From the NCBI GenBank assembly GCA_025765615.1, contig JAIVFJ010000281.1, positions 1 through 64,000 on the forward strand: 64,000 nt of DNA. The letters are read 5' to 3'. How positions within the stretch are numbered: position 1 is the stretch's first letter; each line of letters begins with the position of its first letter. The notes beneath the pieces are model-generated. The model worked only from the letters and a program-made list of their open reading frames with translations, was not told the DNA's origin and searched no databases. The translations under genes were made by a program, and so were the position numbers. Of this stretch, positions 21,406 to 30,396 are shown piece by piece. The DNA is from Zopfochytrium polystomum. Its lineage: Eukaryota; Chytridiomycota; Chytridiomycetes; Chytridiales; Chytridiaceae.

Positions 21406-23062
21406 TGTAAACAGCCTACTCTGAGTGAGTGAGTGGAAGGAGTGAATGAAGTGGAGATGTCTGTTATGAATAATTGATACACAACTAGGGGATGCCTGTC
21501 GACTTGTGAGCAATCCTTGCCAAAAAACATATAAAAAAAGGAAAGAAGAGAAAAAATGATTAAAGACAAAGCCTTCAATGGATATTGGTTGTCCCACACA
21601 CAGGCAATCTGTCCCTGGATTGAACGGAGAGTGGCATGCCACAATGAACATTGTGGCAGGCCAAGCAGAGAGTGACCAACAAAGCTTGGAGTGTTAGCCC
21701 CAAGCCACTGACACACTGACAGACAAAGGGGACAGAAAGAGAGAAGTCGCAGCCTTTCAGCACAGCCACACTGGCAAACCTGGAACCTCCAACAAACTCA
21801 GTGCTGCCCTTGCAGCCTTTGGCTGCTCATGCAACAACCCATTTGACTGCAACAGGAAGACTGACAGCCTGTTGAATGCAACAGTCAGCTGAGCACTGGC
21901 TCCAAAGTGCTCACAGAACCCAGAGGGAGAAACACAAACAGCCTGTTGACTTTAGTTCAAACAAAGAGGCAGTCATTGATTGATAGATAGACAACAGCCC
22001 GTTGACTTTGCAAAATCATTAACCGATATATCATTTCAGTTGGCTCCTCCTCCCAGTGACCCCAAGGAGGGGGGGCTGCAGCCTCCCCTCCACCCCTTGC
22101 TTCTCCTTTTGGGTTGGTTGCAAAACTTCAAAGAAGGGGAAAAGCAACATTCACACAAAGTTGGAGACACTGATGCACACTTTGGTCCCTTGAGTAGAGC
22201 AGCTTGCTTCAGAAGGAGACAGGCGGAGGGAGTGTTTTGAAGAGGTACCCTACAGCGCCTGTTAAGGCACAGACTGCAAAGAGACAGAGAGATAGATATC
22301 GAGACACACAGCCCATTGACTGCCACTCCCAGAGATAGGGAGATAGACAGACAACCCGTTGGCTGCCACTCTTATAGACAGACAGCCCGTTGACTTCATT
22401 CCATTTTTAGTTTTTAGAGCATGATTGAAATGCAAAAGAGAGAGAGTGAGAGAGAGAGGTTGGGAGGGAGGGAGGGAGGTGAGAGAATCTGGGTTGTTTT
22501 TTCTGTCAGGGGGCTCCCCACCCCCCTCCACCCCTGCTCAATCAATCAAGAGAGATAGAGAGAGAGAAAGAGACTTCTCACTTATCTATCCTGGCACCTT
22601 CCTGTGGTTGCGTCGAGTGGCTTGCAGCTGCCTTGTCTGATGGGTTGGTCTGCCTCCAATGAGATGGTCAGAGACGCCCCACCCCCAAGCGAGAAAGTAA
22701 CCAAGAACTGAAGGGAGGGCAGAGACAGAGACAGTGAAACAGATAGAGAGATAATGAAGAGACAGAGAGACAGAGGAAAATATGTTTTTGAGTCAGGGGG
22801 CTCCCGCCCCTGAGCCCCCTGGTGGGGGGGGCTGCCGCCCCCCCTCAACCCCCCTGCTCAAAAGAGAGGAGAGAGAGAGTGTGTGTGTGTGTGACAGAGA
22901 GAGAGAGAGCGAGAGACAGAAGGACAGGGAGAGAGAGAGAGAGAGAGTGAGAGTGAGAGAGAGAGAGACAGAGCGAAGAGATGGAGAGACAGACAGCCTG
23001 TTGACTGTCAGTCCCAGAGAGTGAGGGAGAGGGAGAGAGACAGAGAGAGAGAGAGAGAGAGG

Positions 23063-23107
<45 letters not shown>

Positions 23108-23922
23108 CGGGAGAGGGAGAGGGAGAGAGTGAAACAGGGAGAGAGACAGGGAGAGAGAGGGAGAGACAGAGTGAGAGACAGAGACAGAGAGACAGGGAGA
23201 GAAACTGAGAAAGAGAGACAGAGAGAGCGAAGCGATAGAGATACAGACAGAGAGACAGATAGCCCATTGACTGCCAGTCCTACAGACAGGGAGAGAGAGA
23301 AACAGGGAGAGAGAGAGAGTGAGTGAGAAAGGGAGAGAGGGAGAGAGACAGGGAGAGAGAGAGGGAGGGGAGAGAGAGACAGGGAGAGAAACAGAGAAGA
23401 GAGACAGAGAGACAGAGTGAGCGACAGAGGCAGAGAGACAGAGAGAGAGACAGAACAAAGAGATAGAAAGGCAGACAGAGAGACAGACAGCCCACTGACT
23501 GCCAGTCCTACAAACAGGGAGATAGACAGACAATCTGATAGACAGACAACGCATTGAGCTCCTTCCTTTTCCGATTTTTCTGCCGAGTTTTGATTGGGCA
23601 CCAAAGACAAAAAATTAAACCCCCCCCCCTGCTCCACTAATTGCAATTAGAAAATCAGTTTAGCCGCAAATCCTTGTTTTTTTTATTATATAGGTGATGA
23701 TATGCACGCTGTAATAGTTGCTAGGCAAGCGTGACTGGCACAGGGTAAAAAACCTCTCCTATATTATCTGCTTGAGCAGAGGAGGAGGAAAACTGTGAAC
23801 ACCAGGTTCCCGTTCCACTTAATACTTGGAGTATTTGTCAACAGTGAAAGCCAGCACCTGGGTCTGCATTGGCGGTGGCTTGCTCTCCCATGGGCATCGT
23901 GAGAACGATAACTGACAGTCAC
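21406..23922 (+). repeat. 2.5-kb repeat region bounded by R1b and R2b
   Basis: Begins with R1 (21406-21463) and ends with R2 (23731-23922), both also found at 9.16-9.47 kb. The interior holds GA/GACA-rich sequence (about 22425-23480), inside which a roughly 25-bp unit with core ACAGCCCATTGACTGCCAGT recurs: near 21945, 21990, 22305, 22350, 22380, 22990, 23250, 23487 and 23545. No coding capacity is recognisable. It may be a non-autonomous element or a LINE 3' region expanded by minisatellite growth. Confidence 0.6.
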
Positions 23923-24126
23923 AATAGGTTCGACTGCTAACCAGTCAGTTCTGCCTAACAGTTCTGATCCAAATCCTCAGACTTTCTTAATGGTCTGAAT
24001 CTTCACGCCTGAGGAGGCCCAGAAAGAAGTTGGGAACAGTGCACAGAGCACCATCGGTGTGTACTAGTCGTGAAGGAGGGTTTCAAGCAAACAATAATAC
24101 ATAGAGTGCACCAATCCCGATCAGTG

Positions 24127-24239
24127 GCTCTGGTGGCTTAGTTGGTTAAAGCGTCGGTCTCATATACATGACGCACCTGGTCGCCCAGGTGCACCACTCA
24201 GGTATCCGAAGGTCGTGAGTTCGATTCTCACCCAGAGCA
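24127..24239 (+). tRNA. tRNA-Met (CAT), intron-containing
   Basis: Exons 24127-24164 and 24204-24239. Acceptor GCTCTGG pairs with CCAGAGC and the discriminator is A. The D-arm is GCTTAGTTGGTTAAAGC, the anticodon loop is CTCATA(A) with anticodon CAT at 24161-24163, and the T-arm is GTGAG-TTCGATT-CTCAC. The TCGGT/TCCGA anticodon stem with a T-T pair is typical of elongator tRNA-Met. The intron (24165-24203, 39 nt) follows position 37 as expected and can form a GCACCTGG/CCAGGTGC hairpin. Confidence 0.93.
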
Positions 24240-25131
24240 CTCATCCAGCATTTGCTGTTTTATCGGAGTACTTTCTTCGAAGGTGGAATGGTAATTCTGC
24301 ACAGACATATGGTGCGAAGATTTTTCCCCTAGCGAGGCACATGGGGGCACACAGGGGAGGTGCGCTCACCACCGCTCCTCCACTGGCTTTGGGTCAGCTG
24401 CCAAAGCTGCCAAAGGTGGCCGCTTTCAGTGAGGACGCACAGACTGGGCTGTGCCATCACCACTTAGCTACTACACGACAAAAAGGCCCTTTTTGTCACG
24501 AATAGCGAAATTGTATTGATTTGGAACTGAGCTAGAGCTGCTCCACCTCCATTCTCAGCAGAGCTCCTCATTCTGCCTCCAAAGACCTCCTGTTGAATCT
24601 GGTTTGTTGTTTGCAGAACTTCAGCACACACAGAAAACCCCTCTGGTTGAAGAAGCACTTTTGAGCTCCTAACCATTGGTGAGATGGCTGGCTAAAGTCC
24701 TGCCAATGGTGGCAAACGTTGCAAAGAACATAATGCTTGCCATTGATTGGCAACAGGATGGGTACTTGAATGACAACGCCAAGCAACAGAGGGTGCTGGT
24801 TGTTTCGTGGTAAAATAGACGACTTCCACCTGTGGGAGATAGGATCAGCCCTGGGTTCAGTTCCCAGTCAGCGCATTGGTAGGACAAGGCTGCACACTTC
24901 TGATTGCTCTCACAATTGAACTTGGAAGATCTTCATGCGATCTGCACTGCGATTGGTGTCACTGTGCTGACAGTGATGGTTGTGTCTGAGCACACAGTTT
25001 GCCTGTGTTCACGCATCTCTGTTGTTTGCTTGCTCCTACAGTCAAGCTGATTATAAATGTTCTTGTGGATGGTAGAGTTTGATGCATGATTGGCTGCAGC
25101 CATCTTGCAGATATGCTTTGCACTCGTGCTG
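24240..25131. other. unassigned interval between tRNA-Met and the LTR array
   Basis: No supported gene. Only short frames of ordinary composition occur on both strands, and none carries a recognisable motif. The last five bases before the array (25132-25136, GCACT) are the target-site duplication. Confidence 0.5.
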
Positions 25132-25136
25132 GCACT

Positions 25137-25489
25137 TGTCAGGAACAGGGCAGGACAGGACAAGGCAGACAAGGAACTGAGAGGAGTGATGATTGTATTG
25201 GAAACAATAATTCACTTGAGGGATGGGACAGGTCCCCCATCCCCCTTTTATACCTTTTGAGAGTGTTCCTTGTCAAGACTCCAAGAAAGTTCCAGAAAGA
25301 GCAATTAGTAATGCAATGATACCAATGATACCAATGACAACAAGACAAGTCAGGAAAGCAAAGAAGGTTCCAGAAGGTTCCACAAGGTTCCATGAAGGAA
25401 TGTTCTAGAAGGTTCCAGAAGGTTCCAGAAGGTTCCATGAAGGAATGTTCTAGAAGGTTCCAGAGGTTTCCAGAGGGTGATTCATAACA
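25137..25489 (-). repeat. LTR1 (3' LTR of full-length copy B)
   Basis: 353 bp. Identical in layout to LTR2-4 except for an extra 45-bp GGTTCCAGAAGG/ATGAAGGAATGTTCT block. The polypurine tract is next to it at 25490-25505. Confidence 0.93.
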
Positions 25490-28400
25490 TCATCTCCCCC
25501 TTTTAGGCCTCTTCTGCAACTTGGTGGGGTACCTGGTCTTGAACTCGAGCAGAAGGTCTTGGCAGTGAGTGAGGTTTGACTCAGGCTCCCAGGTGTTGTC
25601 AGCATCTGAGTAACCTTTCCACTTAACAAGGAACTTGAGTGTTCTTCCAAACCACTTGGCATCCAAGATTTGTTCAACCTCAAATTCCTCTTCACCTTCT
25701 ACCTCAACTGGAGGAGGAGGAGGAACAACTCTGCCTGGAATGGAATTGGCCACAAACTTCTCTAAAAGGCTGACATGGAAAACTGGGTGGATCTTCATGG
25801 ATGCAGGGAGATCCAGCTTGAAGGTGACTGGATTGATTTGCTCCAAGATCTTGAAAGGTCCCAACTTGAGGTTGTCTAGCTTGGGACTTGGTCTTTTGGT
25901 CTGCAAGTTCTTCCTCAGAAGCCAAACTTGCTGACCCACAGCAAGGTCATGGTCCATTCTGTGAGTGTTGGCAAATCTTGAGGCATCTTCTTGGGCTTGC
26001 TTCAGGGTGGAGTCCAGGAAGGTGCTGATGATCTTGAGCTTATGTAAGTGTGAAGCCGCAGCAGGAGCTTGGACATTGGATAGGGTCTCTTGTCCCAGAA
26101 GATCTCCTCTTGGATTGAAGCCATAGGTTGCAAAGAAAGGAGATAGCTGGGTGCTTGAGTGGAGAGAATTGTTGAGAGCAAATTCTGCCAGTGGAAGGAG
26201 GGTGGGCCAATCATCCTGTTGATAGCTGACATAGCACCTCAAATACTGCTCCAGAGTCTGGTTTGTTCTTTCTGTTTGTCCATCAGTCTGAGGGTGATAA
26301 GCAGTTGACAGTTGAGACTTGATTCCAAGGGCTGCTGTGAGTGCTTTCCAAAATTGAGATCTGAACTGTGGTCCTCTGTCACTGACGATTGACTGAGGCA
26401 GCCCATGGAGCCTGAATATGTGCTGCAAAAACAGGTCTGCTGTTCCTTGTGCATCTATATTCTCAGTGCAGGGGATGAAATGGGCCAACTTTGTCCTTCT
26501 GCAGATGACAACAAGGATAGAGTCAAATCCATGGGATGGGGGCAGTTTCACAATGAAGTCCATGGATATTGATGACCAAGGGCTGATGGCAATTGGGAGG
26601 GGCTCCAGAAGTCCATAGGGCTTGTGTCTGCTGGATTTGTTTCTTTGACAGGTTTCACAGCTGCTGACATAGTTCTTGATGTACTTCCTCATGCCTGGCC
26701 AGTAGAAGTCTCTGGAAACAAGCTCATATGTCTTGTGCTCTCCTGGGTGTCCAGCTGTTGCTGCATCATGCCTTGTCTTGAGTATCTCAAGTTTTTCCTC
26801 TTCTTGGCTGATTTGAATCTTGTGAGGCTTGGGGTCCTTGGAAATAGCATGGGCCCACACACTGTCAGGAAGCAATGAAAGGTGTGTCTTGGATGGTGGG
26901 GTGAAACCATCTCCCCCTTCAGGTGCAAGGTCTGTTCTTCTTGACAGGGCATCAGCCACAGTGTTAAGGTGGCCAGGAGAATAGCACAGCTTAAAGTCAT
27001 ACTCAGAGAGCAGTTCAGCCCACCTGGCATGCCTCTGCTTGAGCAACCTCCTTGCCCTGAAGAAGGTGAGGTTCTTGTGATCCGAATAGACAGAGATGTT
27101 TTTAGAACCAGCCAAGTAGTGTCTCCAGAATTTGAATGCTTCCACAATTGCAAGCAACTCCTTGTCATGGACTGTGTAGTTACACTCAGCACTGTTCAGC
27201 TTCCTGGAGTAATATGCCACTGGATGCAGAGGAGCAGAGGGGTCCTGAGAGCTTGGCTGGGACAGAACAGCGCCAAGGGCATAGTCTGAGGCATCAGTTT
27301 CCAAGGTGAAGGGAAGCAAGGGATCCACATGCTTAAGGAGTGGTGCACTTGTGGTTGCTGTCTTAAGAGCTAGCCAGGCTTGCTCTGCTGCTGGGGTCCA
27401 TTCAAACTTGGTGGTCTTCTTGGTGAGATCAGTGAGAGGCTTGGCTATGGCAGAATAGTTGGCAATGAAGGTTCTGTAGAAGTTGCAAAATCCAAGGAAG
27501 CTTTGAACATCCTTGATGGAATTTGGAGCCTTCCATTCAAGAATAGTTTGGATCTTGTCTGGTGCCATGGAGATCCCTTTGTCAGACACAATGAACCCCA
27601 AAAACTCAATGGAGGTCTTGTGGAATTCACACTTCTCCAGCTTTGCATAGAGGTGATGCTGTCTGAGTCTCTCCAAGACAGTCTTGACATGTCCCATATG
27701 GCTTGCAGTGTCAGATGAAAATACCAGGATATCATCCAGGTAGACAATGACAAAAAGGTCCAGAATATCCCTGAAGATGTCATTCATCATGCCTTGGAAA
27801 ATAGCTGGAGCATTGGTAAGTCCAAAGGGCATAACCAAGTACTCAAAGTGACCGTATTTGCATCTGAAGGCAGTCTTCCATTGATCCTGGGGCTTAATTC
27901 TGACCAAATTGTAGGCACCTCTGAGGTCAATCTTGGAAAATATCCTTGCATGGCTCAGTTTGTCCAGTAATTCAGAGATGAGAGGCAGTGGATAGCGGTT
28001 CTTGACTGTCATCTCATTGAGATCTCTGTAGTCCACACAGGGTCTCAGTCCCCCATCCTTCTTCTTGACAAAAAAGATGGGAGCTCCAGCTGGTGACTTG
28101 GAAGGTTGGATGAATCCCTTGTTCAGCATTTCTTCAATGTATTCTTGGAGGGCCTTGGCTTCTGGTGGAGAGAGGTGGTACAGTGGCTTGAAAGGTGGGC
28201 TGCAAGTTTCATCCTTGAGTGGGATTTCACAGTCATAAGGCCTCTGAGCTGGTAGCAGCTCTGCCTTGGTCTTGGAAAACACATCAGCATAAGGGAGATA
28301 TTCTTTTGGTAGCTTGGATGCCAGCAAAAGGTCTGATGGGTCCAGGTTGTCGTGCTCCTCAGCAGTGGGGCTTGAATTCTTGACTGGGAACTGTGATTCT

Positions 28401-29209
28401 TGAATCTTTGACTGAGAGTTCTGTTCTTGGCAAAGACTGTGAGCTGTGGAACTTGAATCTTGAATGTGGACTGTGAACTGTGGTACTTGAATCTTTGACT
28501 GTGGGTTCTGTGAACAAGAGTCATGGCCATGACTGTGAGCTCTATGAGCTCTACTTGAATCTTGACTGTGAACTGTGAACTGTGGAACTTGAGTCTTGGC
28601 TGGCTGTGAATCTTGAATCAAGGGCTTGAGAGCATGAGACTTGGGGGCTTGACTTGAGTTTTGGGTGACTGTTCCGATTGGTGGAGGTTGGACTTGACCA
28701 GTGACCCAATCAATGGCAGGGTTCTGGGCTTGCAGCCATGGTAATCCCAGGATGACAGAGAATGTGGGTGAGCCAAGATCCAATACTTCCAGATTGACCA
28801 TGGATGGTGGAAAGTCTTGGATGTGGAGGTTTAGCTTGGTTTCATGGCTGATTTCCTTGAACAGAGCATGATTGGCAAAGTGGACCTTGAGGGGTGTGGA
28901 TTTCTTGATCGTAGGAATGGCACAAGACTTGGCAAGGGTGGCATCAATGATGTTGCAGGATGATCCAGAGTCTATAAGGGCCTTGGTTGTGATGGTTGAC
29001 TTGGGTGAGAGTTGAATCTTGACATCCATGGTGAGTTGGTGGGGCTTGGAATCTGAGGTGTTTGTGGTGCTGGTGGTGGTGATGAAACAGGGGCAGCTTG
29101 GAGGAGGGTCCAGGGAATTGCCCCTCAGTGAGCCTGGACCTGGGAGTTTGGGTGCTTCTTCCTTGGGCAGTCCTTGACAGCATGCTCCTTGGAGCCACAG
29201 TAAAAACAC
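25490..29209 (-). CDS. Pol polyprotein of copy B (chromovirus, PR-RT-RNase H-IN-chromodomain)
   Basis: About 1,239 codons with no internal stop. The first listed codon is a GTG inside the Gag zinc-knuckle region; expression is expected by -1 frameshifting from Gag. Domains in order: protease (ALIDSGSSCNIID); RT (KGFIQPSKSPAGAPIFFVKK, MPFGLTNAP, YLDDILVFS); RNase H (LETDASDYALGAVLSQ); integrase zinc finger (HDAATAGHPGEHKTY, CETCQRNK) and DDE core (SMDFIVKLP, IVSDRGPQF, TDGQTERTNQTLEQYL); and a C-terminal chromodomain. Catalytic residues are all visible, so B is the only copy here that could supply RT and integrase. The TGA stop lies in the polypurine tract. The family is Ty3/gypsy (Metaviridae), chromovirus branch. 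The chromodomain presumably directs integration to chosen chromatin. Confidence 0.95.
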   Translation of the reverse strand: MFLLWLQGACCQGLPKEEAPKLPGPGSLRGNSLDPPPSCPCFITTTSTTNTSDSKPHQLTMDVKIQLSPKSTITTKALIDSGSSCNIIDATLAKSCAIPTIKKSTPLKVHFANHALFKEISHETKLNLHIQDFPPSMVNLEVLDLGSPTFSVILGLPWLQAQNPAIDWVTGQVQPPPIGTVTQNSSQAPKSHALKPLIQDSQPAKTQVPQFTVHSQDSSRAHRAHSHGHDSCSQNPQSKIQVPQFTVHIQDSSSTAHSLCQEQNSQSKIQESQFPVKNSSPTAEEHDNLDPSDLLLASKLPKEYLPYADVFSKTKAELLPAQRPYDCEIPLKDETCSPPFKPLYHLSPPEAKALQEYIEEMLNKGFIQPSKSPAGAPIFFVKKKDGGLRPCVDYRDLNEMTVKNRYPLPLISELLDKLSHARIFSKIDLRGAYNLVRIKPQDQWKTAFRCKYGHFEYLVMPFGLTNAPAIFQGMMNDIFRDILDLFVIVYLDDILVFSSDTASHMGHVKTVLERLRQHHLYAKLEKCEFHKTSIEFLGFIVSDKGISMAPDKIQTILEWKAPNSIKDVQSFLGFCNFYRTFIANYSAIAKPLTDLTKKTTKFEWTPAAEQAWLALKTATTSAPLLKHVDPLLPFTLETDASDYALGAVLSQPSSQDPSAPLHPVAYYSRKLNSAECNYTVHDKELLAIVEAFKFWRHYLAGSKNISVYSDHKNLTFFRARRLLKQRHARWAELLSEYDFKLCYSPGHLNTVADALSRRTDLAPEGGDGFTPPSKTHLSLLPDSVWAHAISKDPKPHKIQISQEEEKLEILKTRHDAATAGHPGEHKTYELVSRDFYWPGMRKYIKNYVSSCETCQRNKSSRHKPYGLLEPLPIAISPWSSISMDFIVKLPPSHGFDSILVVICRRTKLAHFIPCTENIDAQGTADLFLQHIFRLHGLPQSIVSDRGPQFRSQFWKALTAALGIKSQLSTAYHPQTDGQTERTNQTLEQYLRCYVSYQQDDWPTLLPLAEFALNNSLHSSTQLSPFFATYGFNPRGDLLGQETLSNVQAPAAASHLHKLKIISTFLDSTLKQAQEDASRFANTHRMDHDLAVGQQVWLLRKNLQTKRPSPKLDNLKLGPFKILEQINPVTFKLDLPASMKIHPVFHVSLLEKFVANSIPGRVVPPPPPVEVEGEEEFEVEQILDAKWFGRTLKFLVKWKGYSDADNTWEPESNLTHCQDLLLEFKTRYPTKLQKRPKRGR

Positions 29210-30048
29210 AGTCCCTGCTGGGCCCTCCTTGTTTTCTCCTCTTGGCTCAGAGGACCCTTAGGAAGTGTCTCAACTGCATCCACTTGCATGGGTTCAGGAA
29301 CTGTGAGAGCTTGAGGAACTGGGGTAGGTCTTGATGTAGTTCCTACTTGTCTTTGCTTCAGCCTCTTGGAGTAGAGTCTGTTGTCAATCTTGATGGCAAG
29401 GAGAATGTACTCTTCCAAGGTCTCAGGGATGTGCAGAGACTGGGAGAGCATGTCTTGGATAGACTCATGGAGACCATCATGGTACAGCTCCATCAGAGCT
29501 GCATCATTGTATCCAGAGTCTCTGGCTAGTTGCTTGAATTGGTTGGTGTAGGCCACACAAGATTGCTTTCCTTGCTTGATATGCTTGAGCTTGGATCTTG
29601 CTGTCCAAGATGCGTAGGGGTCACCAAAGGTAGCTTCCAGCCCCTCCCAGAGCTCTTGCAGGGTGGTGGGTGTGCTTGGGAGAGATCTGTACCATGATTG
29701 AGCTTGACCAGACAGGAGGGTGCTTGTGAAAAGAACCTTGACTTGCTCACTGGGAAATCTTGAAGGTTGGAGAAGGATGACATTCTCCACAGTGGCCATG
29801 AAGTTCCTAAGGTCTTTGGCCAGCCCAGTGAACTTGTCAGGGCTGGGAACCTTGGGCTCTCTTGCTTGGTTGGCTTGAGGCAGGGGAAGAGCTTGATGTT
29901 CTTGTTGGTGAAGTTGTTGTTGAAGCTGGTGCTGCTGGTGAAGGACTTGTTCTTGAAGTTGGTGTGTCTGTCTTGAAAGGGCTTGTAATTGGTCCATCAA
30001 GGCTTGGAAGGCAGTTGCATCAGGGAAGGTGTTGTTTGGGTCAGACAT
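29125..30048 (-). CDS. Gag polyprotein of copy B
   Basis: 307 residues from the ATG at 30048, with a Gln/His-rich N-terminus, gag capsid-like domain and one CCHC zinc knuckle (CFYCGSKEHAVKDC). It overlaps the Pol frame, which is shifted -1. I found no canonical slippery heptamer at the knuckle (the local sequence TGTTTTTAC in Gag phase does not fit X-XXY-YYZ), so the recoding site is unresolved. It is almost identical to Gag of C and D. Confidence 0.92.
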   Translation of the reverse strand: MSDPNNTFPDATAFQALMDQLQALSRQTHQLQEQVLHQQHQLQQQLHQQEHQALPLPQANQAREPKVPSPDKFTGLAKDLRNFMATVENVILLQPSRFPSEQVKVLFTSTLLSGQAQSWYRSLPSTPTTLQELWEGLEATFGDPYASWTARSKLKHIKQGKQSCVAYTNQFKQLARDSGYNDAALMELYHDGLHESIQDMLSQSLHIPETLEEYILLAIKIDNRLYSKRLKQRQVGTTSRPTPVPQALTVPEPMQVDAVETLPKGPLSQEEKTRRAQQGLCFYCGSKEHAVKDCPRKKHPNSQVQAH

Positions 30049-30075
30049 GATGGCAGAGAGTAGTGGGAGAGGGTG

Positions 30076-30086
30076 AAGTGAATTAT
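30076..30086 (-). promoter_or_regulatory. primer-binding site, self-complementary to the LTR (Tf1-type)
   Basis: The sense (minus) strand reads ATAATTCACTT two bases inside the 5' LTR. It is an exact 11-nt complement of AAGTGAATTAT inside the LTR (30159-30169), which begins 35 nt after the TATAAAA start, i.e. about where RNA would start. There is no TGG-type tRNA primer site. The same pair is present in copies A, C and D and in the 9.6-kb remnant. Confidence 0.8.
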
Positions 30087-30088
30087 GA

Positions 30089-30396
30089 TGTCAGGAACAG
30101 GGCAGGACAGGACAAGGCAGACAAGGAACTGAGAGGAGTGATGATTGTATTGGAAACAATAATTCACTTGAGGGATGGGACAGGTCCCCCATCCCCCTTT
30201 TATACCTTTTGAGAGTGTTCCTTGTCAAGACTCCAAGAAAGTTCCAGAAAGAGCAATTAGTAATGCAATGATACCAATGATACCAATGACAACAAGACAA
30301 GTCAGGAAAGCAAAGAAGGTTCCAGAAGGTTCCACAAGGTTCCATGAAGGAATGTTCTAGAAGGTTCCAGAGGTTTCCAGAGGGTGATTCATAACA
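30089..30396 (-). repeat. LTR2 (5' LTR of B, 3' LTR of C)
   Basis: 308 bp, TGTCAGG...ATAACA. TATA box (TATAAAA, minus) at 30198-30204, with HSE-like repeats upstream at 30314-30380. It also serves as the 3' LTR of copy C. Confidence 0.93.
30314..30380 (-). promoter_or_regulatory. heat-shock-element-like array in U3 of LTR2
   Basis: AGAAG-GTTCC-AGAAG-GTTCC, then GGAAT-GTTCT-AGAAG-GTTCC: runs of alternating nGAAn/nTTCn pentamers in perfect register. They lie about 110-180 bp upstream of the TATA box in the transcription sense. Further single elements (AGAAA-GTTCC-AGAAA) occur near 30236-30250. Consensus match is direct; HSF binding is inferred. Confidence 0.75.

Noticed and set aside
22425..23480. 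Long Ser/Leu- or Arg/Glu-repeat open frames in the GA tract
   Set aside because: Translations of GA/GACA microsatellites with no other composition.
21940..23560. CRISPR-like array
   Set aside because: Spacing of the recurrent unit is irregular, spacers are GA simple sequence, and the genome is eukaryotic.
29180..29210. Canonical -1 slippery heptamer at the Gag zinc knuckle
   Set aside because: The local TGTTTTTAC in Gag phase would need poor re-pairing of the second tRNA; no X-XXY-YYZ site is clear, so the recoding signal is left open.
30076..30088. tRNA-primed PBS
   Set aside because: No TGG at the LTR border and no obvious complement to a tRNA 3' end; the self-complementary 11-mer explains the site better.
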